Source: an uncultured Flavobacteriales bacterium (GTDB lineage Bacteria > Bacteroidota > Bacteroidia > Flavobacteriales_D > Sanyastnellaceae). Taken from it: 64,000 nucleotides of DNA. The position numbers and the translations under genes were made by a program. Numbering within the stretch: the first letter of the stretch is position 1; each line of letters begins with the position of its first letter. Below, piece after piece: positions 17,562 through 24,910 of the stretch. The stretch spans positions 19,703 through 83,702 of the forward strand of contig CALJKR010000050.1 of the NCBI GenBank assembly GCA_937974555.1, given 5' to 3'. Under the pieces are notes generated by a model, which did not search any database, had not been told where the DNA came from, and was given only the letters and a program-made list of their open reading frames with translations.

Positions 17562-18968
17562 ATGCAGGAGAACTTTAAAAATATCGAGCTTCAGGACATT
17601 CAATTCTTCAAAGAAATTTTGGATTCATCCCGGGTAATCGAGGACGAAGAAACCCGAAAGAATTATGGATCTGATGAGACCGAAGATTTGTGTTTTCCAC
17701 CGGCCGTGGTATTGAAACCGAGTAGTACAGCGGAAGTGTCCGCTTTACTCCGCTATTGCAATGAGAATCGCATTTGCGTCACACCCATTGGTGCCAGAAC
17801 GGGCTTGAGCGGTGGTGCATTGTCCATTTACGGCGGTGTGGGGTTAAGCATGGAGAAGATGAATCGAATCATTGAGATTGATGAAAAGAATGGCCAAGTG
17901 ACCACAGAGCCTGGAGTGATTACGCAGGTCCTACAGGAGGCATGCTCAGCCAAAGGTTGGTATTATGCACCTGATCCCTCCAGCAAAGGTTCATGTTTTA
18001 TTGGTGGAAATATTGCAGAAAATGCAGGGGGTGCCCATGCAGTGAAGTATGGCGTAACCAAAGACTTTGTTTTGAACTTGGAAGTAGTTTTGCCTTCAGG
18101 TGAAGTGATTTGGACCGGCGCCAATACTTTAAAGAATTCGACGGGATACAATTTGACCCAACTGATGGTGGGAAGTGAAGGAACCCTGGGTGTTGTGACC
18201 CAAGCGGTGTTGAAATTAATCCCTCTGCCACGCCACCAGATGTTGATGTTGGTGCCTTTCTATCAAGCAGAGCAAGCGTGCCAGGCGGTAAGTGCCATCT
18301 TTCAAGCGGGCCTCATGCCCAGTTCATTGGAGTTCATGGAGCGAGATGCCATTGATTTTGTATTGCAATTTTTGGATGACGTGGTGGTGCCTGTAGAGGA
18401 CAAAGTACAGGCGCATTTGCTGATTGAAGTCGATGGTAATTATCCAGAAGCTTTGATGCAAGATTGCGAAAAAATGATGGAAGTGCTTTCACAATTTGAT
18501 TGCGGTGATCCTTTGTTCGCCGAAGATGAGACGCAAAAAAATCAACTCTGGAAAATGAGAAGAAAGGTGGCCGAAGCAGTGAAGTCCCATTCGGTTTACA
18601 AAGAAGAAGACACCGTAGTGCCCAGATATCAATTGCCTGCATTGCTTAGGGCGGTAAAGGAGACAGGAGCGAAATATGGATTTAGATCCATTTGTTATGG
18701 ACATGCTGGCGATGGAAATTTGCATGTCAATATCATCAAAGATGAACTAACGGATGATCAATGGCACAGTATGTTGCCGCTTGCTATCACTGAAATTTTT
18801 AAACAAACCGTTGCCTTGGGAGGAACGCTCAGTGGAGAACACGGTATCGGCTATGTTCAACGGCCATATATGTCTTTGGCTTTTTCCAATGTCGAGTTGG
18901 CATTGATGAAATCCATTAAAAATGTATTTGATCCCAATGGCATTTTAAACCCGGGCAAAGTACTATGA
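17562..18968 (+). CDS. FAD-linked oxidase, GlcD/D-lactate dehydrogenase type
   Basis: 468 residues, the usual length for GlcD-like flavoenzymes that oxidise D-2-hydroxy acids. The PCMH-type FAD domain (about 40-230) shows GARTGLSGGALSIYGGVGLS and GSCFIGGNIAENAGGAHAVKYG plus MVGSEGTLGVVT. The C-terminal substrate-binding lid has the metal/substrate histidines in GHAGDGNLHVN and the GGTLSGEHGIGYVQ motif. The C-terminus FDPNGILNPGKVL is typical. Its stop overlaps the next ATG (ATGA). Real substrate (lactate, glycolate, 2-hydroxyglutarate) cannot be assigned from sequence. Confidence 0.93.
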   Translation: MQENFKNIELQDIQFFKEILDSSRVIEDEETRKNYGSDETEDLCFPPAVVLKPSSTAEVSALLRYCNENRICVTPIGARTGLSGGALSIYGGVGLSMEKMNRIIEIDEKNGQVTTEPGVITQVLQEACSAKGWYYAPDPSSKGSCFIGGNIAENAGGAHAVKYGVTKDFVLNLEVVLPSGEVIWTGANTLKNSTGYNLTQLMVGSEGTLGVVTQAVLKLIPLPRHQMLMLVPFYQAEQACQAVSAIFQAGLMPSSLEFMERDAIDFVLQFLDDVVVPVEDKVQAHLLIEVDGNYPEALMQDCEKMMEVLSQFDCGDPLFAEDETQKNQLWKMRRKVAEAVKSHSVYKEEDTVVPRYQLPALLRAVKETGAKYGFRSICYGHAGDGNLHVNIIKDELTDDQWHSMLPLAITEIFKQTVALGGTLSGEHGIGYVQRPYMSLAFSNVELALMKSIKNVFDPNGILNPGKVL

Positions 18969-20182
18969 AGCGTGTTGGAATTATAGGAGCAGGTGCTGCA
19001 GGATATTTTACGGCCATCCAACTTTTGGAATTGGGTTTTGAGGGCGAGATCAAGTTGTACGAAAAGTCTAAGCCATTGGCCAAAGTGAAAGTGAGTGGAG
19101 GAGGACGATGCAATGTCACCCATGCTTGTTTTGACCCCAAAGAATTGACCCAATTTTATCCCAGAGGGAAAAAAGAGTTGTTGGGTCCTTTTCATCATTT
19201 TCAGCCTGGAGATATGATTGGATGGCTTGCAGAGAAGGGCGTGGAATTGAAAGTGGAAGACGATGGCAGAATGTTTCCAACGACCGATTCTTCCCAAACG
19301 ATCATTGATTGTTTTGAAAGTCAATTGCCCCAACATACTTTGGTTTTTAATGGAGTTAAGAAGATGGTGCAATCCAATGGGCAATGGGAATTGCATCTGG
19401 ATAACGGGGAAGTGCATATTCATGATGCCGTTGTGGTAACTGCGGGTAGTAGTCCTCAATTTGCAGACATGTTGACACAATTGGGGGTCGCCATGGTGGA
19501 TGCGGTTCCTTCGTTATTTACATTTCATATTGAAGACGAGGAATTGCGGGCGTTGTCCGGATTGGCCATTGAGGCGGAAGTATCAATCAAAGACGCTGAG
19601 TGGACCACGGATGGTCCCTTGTTGCTTACCCATTGGGGAGTGAGTGGTCCGGCTGTGCTCAAGATGAGCGCATGGGCTGCGCGCTGGTTGGCGGAAAGAA
19701 AGTACCATGCCGAGGTGATGATCAATAGCATGCCCAGATACCACCGCGAATCACTGATGGAATTGCTTCAAGGAATTCGGTTGAATGCTGCGCGAAAACA
19801 AGTACGAAACGTGGGACCTTCGTCTATACCCAATCGATGGTGGCAGTTTGTCATCAGGGACAACCCGGCAAATGACAAAATGTGGGCGGATGTCCGCAAT
19901 GCCGAGTTGGAGGAAATGACCCAAGCATTGCTGCAAATGACTTTGCCAATCACCGGAAAATCTACTTTTAAAGAGGAATTTGTAACCGCTGGTGGAGTGG
20001 ACTTAAAGCAAGTCAACTTTAAAACGATGGAAAGCAAAACCCACCCGCGAATGTTTTTCGCAGGTGAGGTATTGAATATTGATGCTTTGACAGGAGGATT
20101 CAATTTTCAAGCCGCCTGGACGACGGCCTATTTGGCCGCCAAAGGCATTGTTGAAAGTGAATCGGTTTCTATTGCGCCTTGA
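18965..20182 (+). CDS. HI0933/YhiN-family flavoprotein
   Basis: 405 residues. N-terminal dinucleotide-binding GxGxxG (GIIGAGAAGYFTAIQL), the family-specific SGGGRCNVTHACFDP, VTAGSSPQFADM, and a C-terminal TAGGVDLKQVN ... MFFAGEVLNIDALTGGFNFQAAWTTAYLAA that closes the FAD site. This is the BaiN/HI0933 family of predicted NAD(P)/FAD oxidoreductases, biological role poorly known. Overlaps the upstream oxidase gene by 4 bp, so co-translated. Its 3' end overlaps the convergent enoyl-CoA hydratase gene by 14 bp. Confidence 0.9.
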   Translation: MKRVGIIGAGAAGYFTAIQLLELGFEGEIKLYEKSKPLAKVKVSGGGRCNVTHACFDPKELTQFYPRGKKELLGPFHHFQPGDMIGWLAEKGVELKVEDDGRMFPTTDSSQTIIDCFESQLPQHTLVFNGVKKMVQSNGQWELHLDNGEVHIHDAVVVTAGSSPQFADMLTQLGVAMVDAVPSLFTFHIEDEELRALSGLAIEAEVSIKDAEWTTDGPLLLTHWGVSGPAVLKMSAWAARWLAERKYHAEVMINSMPRYHRESLMELLQGIRLNAARKQVRNVGPSSIPNRWWQFVIRDNPANDKMWADVRNAELEEMTQALLQMTLPITGKSTFKEEFVTAGGVDLKQVNFKTMESKTHPRMFFAGEVLNIDALTGGFNFQAAWTTAYLAAKGIVESESVSIAP

Positions 20183-20924
20183 ACTTGTTGATGGCGTTTT
20201 TGGTAAAATCAGACAACACCAATCTTCCTGATATTTTGGCACGTTCAAACAAAAGGGTATCCCAATGCTCCGTGCCTTGCCAGAATATTTTCTTTAAATC
20301 ATACATGGCTTCGGGATTGCTTTGAGCCAATTTTTGTGTCAATGTTTCAATGGCATTGTCCATCTCTTCTATGCTTTCAAAGATCTCAGCATACAATCCT
20401 TTTTCTTTTGCCCATTGTGCGGATTGCCATTGGGTAGCATCGATGGCCATTTGAGACATCGCGCTCAAACCCACTTTACGCTCAACGGCAGGTCCTACCA
20501 CAAATGGACCGATTCCTACCGCCAACTCGCTCAGCTTCACCGAAGCTTTGTGGGTTGCGAAGCAGAAATCCACTGAAGAAGCCAGACCAACACCGCCACC
20601 AACGGCCTTGTTATGCACACGTCCAATGATTAATTTGGGACAAGTACGCATGGCATTAATTACCAAAGCAAATCCACTAAAGAAGTGATCTCCTTTTTCA
20701 GGACTGTCGATTGCGACCAGCTCGTCGAAACTGGCACCCGCGCAAAATGCTTTTTCTCCTTCGCTGCGCAATACGATTACATTTACATCTTCACGTTGTC
20801 CTACAGCCGTAATGGTTTGGGCCAACTCTCGCAATAGTGCTCCTGGCAAACTATTGCTTTGGGGATGAAAAAAAGACACCGTAGCTACGGTGTCTTTCAT
20901 TTCAACGGAAACTTTTCCTTCCAT
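20169..20924 (-). CDS. Enoyl-CoA hydratase/isomerase-family protein
   Basis: 251 residues, crotonase fold. AFCAGASFDELVAI is the first oxyanion-hole segment and RVHNKAVGGGVGLASSVDFCFAT the second, with the ELAVGIGPFVVGPAVERKVG region following. The usual first catalytic Glu of hydratases falls near the HNKAVGGG strand/helix, and the second-Glu position reads SELAVGIGP, where hydratases have a typical GxxPxxG. It could act on branched or aromatic-derived enoyl-CoAs. It lies 17 bp after citrate synthase on the same strand, probably in one transcript. Confidence 0.87.
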   Translation of the reverse strand: MEGKVSVEMKDTVATVSFFHPQSNSLPGALLRELAQTITAVGQREDVNVIVLRSEGEKAFCAGASFDELVAIDSPEKGDHFFSGFALVINAMRTCPKLIIGRVHNKAVGGGVGLASSVDFCFATHKASVKLSELAVGIGPFVVGPAVERKVGLSAMSQMAIDATQWQSAQWAKEKGLYAEIFESIEEMDNAIETLTQKLAQSNPEAMYDLKKIFWQGTEHWDTLLFERAKISGRLVLSDFTKNAINKFKAQ

Positions 20925-20941
20925 TGTATTTGATCAATTAA

Positions 20942-22231
20942 TTAGTGTCTCTTGGCAATTGGAACGTATTCTCTTTGTGTTGGACCTGTGTAGATCTGGC
21001 GAGGGCGACCGATAGGCTCTCCTTGCTCAACCATTTCTTTCCACTGTGCGATCCAACCGGGTAGGCGACCCAATGCAAACATGACAGTGAACATTTCGGT
21101 TGGGATGCCAATTGCACGGTAAATGATTCCAGAGTAGAAGTCTACGTTTGGATACAATTTGCGCTCTACGAAGTATTCGTCTTTTAAAGCCACTTCTTCC
21201 AATTGTTTTGCGATATCCAAAACTGGATCGTGGATTCCCAAACGGTTCAACACATCGTCGCATGCTTTCTTGATGATGCGCGCACGAGGATCGAAGTTTT
21301 TGTATACACGGTGACCGAATCCCATCAAACGGAAAGAGTCATTTTTATCTTTTGCCTTGGCAACGAATTTTCCGACATCACCACCGCTTTGGTTGATTTT
21401 ATCCAACATTTCGATAACCGCTTGGTTGGCACCTCCATGAAGCGGTCCCCACAATGCGGCAATACCTGCAGAGATTGAAGAGTACAAATTCGATTGAGAT
21501 GAACCTACCATTCTAACCGTAGAAGTAGAACAGTTTTGTTCATGATCCGCGTGAAGAATCAAAAGTTTGTTCAACGCATCGTCAATTACGGGATCTGGCT
21601 CGAATTCATGCGTAGGCAATCCAAACATCATGTGCATGAAGTTTTGGGTATAGCTGTATGCATTTCTGGGGTACATGATGGGGTGACCCATGCTTACTTT
21701 GTATGCCTGTGCAGCCAAAGTTGGCATCTTGGCCATCAAACGGTGGATGGTCAATTCAATGTCCTTGAACTGTTGATTGGGATTTTGTGATTCAGGATAG
21801 AAAGTAGACATTGAAGCAATCATCGAAGACAACACACCCATGGGATGTGCTCCTGTTGGGAATGCTTCGTTGAAACGCTTCATATCTTCATGCACCAAAG
21901 TGTGGTGGCAGATACTTTTTGTAAAATAAGACAATTGCTCATCTGTTGGAAGTTCGCCATAGATCAACAAATAAGCGATCTCCAAAAAGTTACCATATTC
22001 AGCCAATTGCTCGATGGGATAACCACGGTAGTGCAAAATTCCTTGCTCACCATCCAAGAAGGTGATGGCACTTTTGGTAGCACCGGAGTTTTTGTATCCA
22101 CTGTCGAGTGTAATGTAACCGGTTAGGTCACGCAACTTGGTAATGTCAATGGCCTTTTCATTTTCACTACCTACTACAACGGGCAAATCGTATTCTTTTC
22201 CGTCGAGTATGATTTTAGCAGTTTCGCTCAT
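20942..22231 (-). CDS. gltA: Citrate synthase
   Basis: 429 residues from the ATG at 22231 (MSETAKIILDGKEYDLPVV), the type I hexameric Gram-negative length; 13 further residues upstream in the same frame are unlikely. The N-terminal domain has TFLDGEQGILHYRGYPIEQLA. The catalytic His are in NCSTSTVRMVGSS/GPLHGGANQAVIEML (second His) and the HADHEQN segment (first His), with MGFGHRVYKNFDPRA giving the citrate-binding residues. Condenses acetyl-CoA and oxaloacetate in the TCA cycle. No clear TAnnTTTG in the 82 bp upstream. Confidence 0.97.
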   Translation of the reverse strand: MSETAKIILDGKEYDLPVVVGSENEKAIDITKLRDLTGYITLDSGYKNSGATKSAITFLDGEQGILHYRGYPIEQLAEYGNFLEIAYLLIYGELPTDEQLSYFTKSICHHTLVHEDMKRFNEAFPTGAHPMGVLSSMIASMSTFYPESQNPNQQFKDIELTIHRLMAKMPTLAAQAYKVSMGHPIMYPRNAYSYTQNFMHMMFGLPTHEFEPDPVIDDALNKLLILHADHEQNCSTSTVRMVGSSQSNLYSSISAGIAALWGPLHGGANQAVIEMLDKINQSGGDVGKFVAKAKDKNDSFRLMGFGHRVYKNFDPRARIIKKACDDVLNRLGIHDPVLDIAKQLEEVALKDEYFVERKLYPNVDFYSGIIYRAIGIPTEMFTVMFALGRLPGWIAQWKEMVEQGEPIGRPRQIYTGPTQREYVPIAKRH

Positions 22232-22313
22232 GAGATCTGATGATTCAATTTTCAGTGCGCAAGATAGCATTGAATCGAGTTCAAAGTTTAAACAAACAAG
22301 AAAAAAATATGAT

Positions 22314-23150
22314 TTATTTAAGTCGTTGATTCAACCACTCGATCAGTTTTCCCGACACCACATTTTGGTAGGGTTTGGATCGATAAGAAGACACCCATTC
22401 TATGCCGCGAATGGCATTGGTTAAAAACACCTCATCTGCGGTGAGGAGGTTCTGCGGATTGATGGTGCACTCGTATACTTTTAATTTGTTTTCAAGTGCG
22501 AGGTTGATGACATTCATTCGCATGGTGCCTCCTACTGGGCCGTCAGTAAGGGCCGGGGTATACAATACGCCATTGGATACCAAGAATAGATTGCTGGCGG
22601 TGGCCTCAATGATGGCTTGTTTGGTGTTTTGTATCAGGCTGTCGTCCCATCCTTTTTCTTCTGCAAAAATGGACGCCATGACATACAATTGGGTGCTCAA
22701 TGTTTTAAAACCCGCATAGCGGTGCGGATCTTTTTTAACATCGGTGTAGATATCGATGACTTTCCCTTTTTCATTCAATTCAAAATGATTGTTGGGAATG
22801 GATTCTACCTCAATGAAGTAATCCAAGTCATGTTCTTTGGGAAGATAAAACCCTTTGGATTTGCGGTAAAAGGTGATTCGCATTCGCGCTCCTTCATTGA
22901 TTTCGTTGCGAAGCAATAAACCTTCCATTTCTGAGAGCAATCTTTCCAGTGAGAAATCGGTAGGTTGGATTTTAAGCGCCTTGATGGTTTCTTGAATACG
23001 CAAGAAATGACCTTCAATAAACTGAACCTTACCATTGGCAACGCGGATGCTCTCAAAAAATCCATCGCCAAAACGATGCGCCCTGTCATCCACGTGAATT
23101 GTGGCTTGGTGGCGCAATACATATTCTCCGCGATGAAAAACGTATTCCAT
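22314..23150 (-). CDS. Class IV aminotransferase (PabC/Ilv-type fold)
   Basis: 278 residues, fold type IV PLP enzyme. The Schiff-base lysine lies in YAGFKTLSTQLYV. Other family marks are VDDRAHRFGDGFFESIRV near the N-terminus, IIEATASNLFLVSNG, and TPALTDGPVGGTMRMNVI in the C-terminal half. The family includes aminodeoxychorismate lyase (PabC), branched-chain and D-amino acid aminotransferases. The short length and lack of BCAT features favour a PabC-like role in folate synthesis, without proof. HAD phosphatase gene ahead of it ends 8 bp upstream. Confidence 0.85.
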   Translation of the reverse strand: MEYVFHRGEYVLRHQATIHVDDRAHRFGDGFFESIRVANGKVQFIEGHFLRIQETIKALKIQPTDFSLERLLSEMEGLLLRNEINEGARMRITFYRKSKGFYLPKEHDLDYFIEVESIPNNHFELNEKGKVIDIYTDVKKDPHRYAGFKTLSTQLYVMASIFAEEKGWDDSLIQNTKQAIIEATASNLFLVSNGVLYTPALTDGPVGGTMRMNVINLALENKLKVYECTINPQNLLTADEVFLTNAIRGIEWVSSYRSKPYQNVVSGKLIEWLNQRLK

Positions 23151-23157
23151 GATTAAG

Positions 23158-23643
23158 CTAAGATAAATGTGTTTTCACCACTTCCAAAAGGGAGCTGTTT
23201 ACTTCCATTTTTATTCCTCGAACTCCAGCGCCTTCTGCACATTGTACGTCACGATCCCGATCGCCAATCATGATGGATTGTTTGGGGTCAATGTGGTAAC
23301 GTTGCAATGCCCTCTCCACCATCAATGAATGCGGCTTTCTGCTAATGGAGTTGCCAATTTCAGAATGATCAATGCTGTAGTATATGGCAGTTATTTCAAT
23401 ACCATGATCCAAGCAGGATTGTCTGAAATAGGAATGTATTTCCTCTACAGTTTCTTGGGTATACAAGCCCTTGGCCACGCCGCCTTGATTGGTAATTAAA
23501 ATAATTTTATAACCCAAATCATGGGCATGTTTCAGTGCATCAAAAACCGTTGGAAGAATGATAAATTCAGCCAGACTGTATGTATAATCGCCGGGGTCGT
23601 GATTGATTACTCCATCGCGATCTAAAAAAAGGGCTTTGTTCAT
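23158..23643 (-). CDS. HAD-IIIA phosphatase, GmhB-like
   Basis: 161 residues. Motif I FLDRDGVINHD (nucleophile Asp8 and acid/base Asp10), motif II Thr/Asn in ILITNQGGVAKG, Lys in SRKPHSLMVERAL and motif IV IGDRDRDVQCAEGAG. These match D,D-heptose-1,7-bisphosphate 7-phosphatase / histidinol-phosphatase type enzymes used in lipopolysaccharide heptose synthesis. The usual Cys zinc-binding loop of GmhB is not present (the corresponding region reads YYSIDHSEIGNSISRKP), so the exact substrate is open. Overlaps the MFS gene by 4 bp. Confidence 0.85.
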   Translation of the reverse strand: MNKALFLDRDGVINHDPGDYTYSLAEFIILPTVFDALKHAHDLGYKIILITNQGGVAKGLYTQETVEEIHSYFRQSCLDHGIEITAIYYSIDHSEIGNSISRKPHSLMVERALQRYHIDPKQSIMIGDRDRDVQCAEGAGVRGIKMEVNSSLLEVVKTHLS

Positions 23644-24851
23644 TGGTGTTTTTTAAATGATCGAAAGGCAATGAATACACTCACCGCACAGAGTATAGCT
23701 CCTGCCAAGAATGCTGCTCCTGGCATGTGAAAAGGAGCCTTGGGACCTGCAAAGTAGCTGAAGATTCCGGTCATGGTAACAGGACCAATGATGGCGGTAA
23801 TGCTGTTAACTGAGGTGAGTGCCCCTTGCAAATCGCCTTGTTCCGAACTGGGGACGTAATTTCCGATCTCACTTTGCATGGCCGGTATGGTAATCCCGCC
23901 CAAGCAATAGGGAATAAGAATGGCGTACATCTGCCATCCTTCGGTGGCAAAAGAAAACAAGATCAGTCCCACCATGTACAATGCGGTGCCTATTAAAATA
24001 CTTTTTTTATTTCCCAACCAAGGGTTGATTTTTCGAATCAAAAATCCTTGTACAATAACGGCCAACAAACCTACCGCGGCCAATGACATTCCAATGGCGG
24101 TTTCATCCCAATTAAAAACATGTTTGGTGTAATAACCCCAAGTCCCTTGAATGGCGAAAGACGCCCAGTATAAAAAGAACAAAGCCAAAACGATTCCAGC
24201 CACCTGCGGATGTTTGCGAATGGTTTTGAAAGCCCCAAAAGGATTGGCTCGTTTCCAATCAAAGGGTCTCCTTTTGCTCTCTTCCAATGATTCAGGCAAA
24301 GCAAAGTATCCGTAAATCAGGTTGATTAACGACATGACAGCGGCAGCGTAAAAAGGGATACGTGTCCCCATTCCGCCAAGTAACCCTCCAATCACAGGAC
24401 CAATGATAAATCCCAATCCAAAGGCAGCACCCACCAATCCAAAATTTTGTGCGCGCTTTTCTGGCGTACTAATGTCTGCAATAAAGGCGGAAGCTGTGGT
24501 GAAACTTGCACCCATGATTCCGCTGATTATTCTTCCGACAAACAACCAAAATAAACTGGGGGCCATGGCCATAAATAGATAGTCGATTCCCAAACCAAAT
24601 AGCGAAAACAAAATGATGGGACGTCTTCCATAACGATCACTCAGATTGCCCAATATGGGGGCAAAGATGAACATCATGGAAGCGTAGGCAAACATTAACC
24701 ATCCTCCTTCCGCCGAGGCTTCGGCTACAGATTCTCCGGTCATTTCCATCATCAATCGGGGCAAAATGGGAATGATAATTCCCAATCCGATGACGTCAAT
24801 TAACAAGGTGAAAAAGATAAAAATGATGGCGTTGTTGCTGGCTTTCTTCAT
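23640..24851 (-). CDS. MFS transporter, TetA/drug-efflux-like
   Basis: 403 residues with 12 predicted transmembrane helices. Motif A between helices 2 and 3 (GNLSDRYGRRPIILFSLFG) and motif C in helix 5 (GLGFIIGPVIGGLLGG) mark the H+-antiporter drug-efflux branch, closest to TetA/TCR-type pumps that are common on Bacteroidota chromosomes as housekeeping transporters. No regulator gene next to it. First gene of the minus-strand run ending with the aminotransferase. A near-consensus promoter box sits 4 nt before the ATG. Confidence 0.9.
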   Translation of the reverse strand: MKKASNNAIIFIFFTLLIDVIGLGIIIPILPRLMMEMTGESVAEASAEGGWLMFAYASMMFIFAPILGNLSDRYGRRPIILFSLFGLGIDYLFMAMAPSLFWLFVGRIISGIMGASFTTASAFIADISTPEKRAQNFGLVGAAFGLGFIIGPVIGGLLGGMGTRIPFYAAAVMSLINLIYGYFALPESLEESKRRPFDWKRANPFGAFKTIRKHPQVAGIVLALFFLYWASFAIQGTWGYYTKHVFNWDETAIGMSLAAVGLLAVIVQGFLIRKINPWLGNKKSILIGTALYMVGLILFSFATEGWQMYAILIPYCLGGITIPAMQSEIGNYVPSSEQGDLQGALTSVNSITAIIGPVTMTGIFSYFAGPKAPFHMPGAAFLAGAILCAVSVFIAFRSFKKHQ

Positions 24852-24855
24852 GTTG

Positions 24856-24863
24856 CAAATTAA
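24856..24863 (-). promoter_or_regulatory. Near-consensus -7 box for the MFS gene
   Basis: Minus strand reads TTAATTTG followed by CAAC and ATG. One mismatch to TAnnTTTG, but the same 4-nt gap, and the same TTTGCAACATG ending, as the apbC promoter. Confidence 0.4.
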
Positions 24864-24888
24864 CGAAGGAAGATCGTTGGGATTGATG

Positions 24889-24896
24889 CATATTTG
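24889..24896 (+). promoter_or_regulatory. Near-consensus -7 box for the mutase gene
   Basis: CATATTTG, one mismatch to TAnnTTTG, 14 nt before the ATG at 24911. Confidence 0.35.
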
Positions 24897-24910
24897 CGGA
24901 AAGTCTTGAA

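Noticed and set aside
23640..24851. Acquired tetracycline-resistance gene
   Set aside because: The protein is TetA-like in motifs but has no TetR-type regulator or mobile-element context and matches neighbouring composition; a general MFS efflux pump is the safer call.
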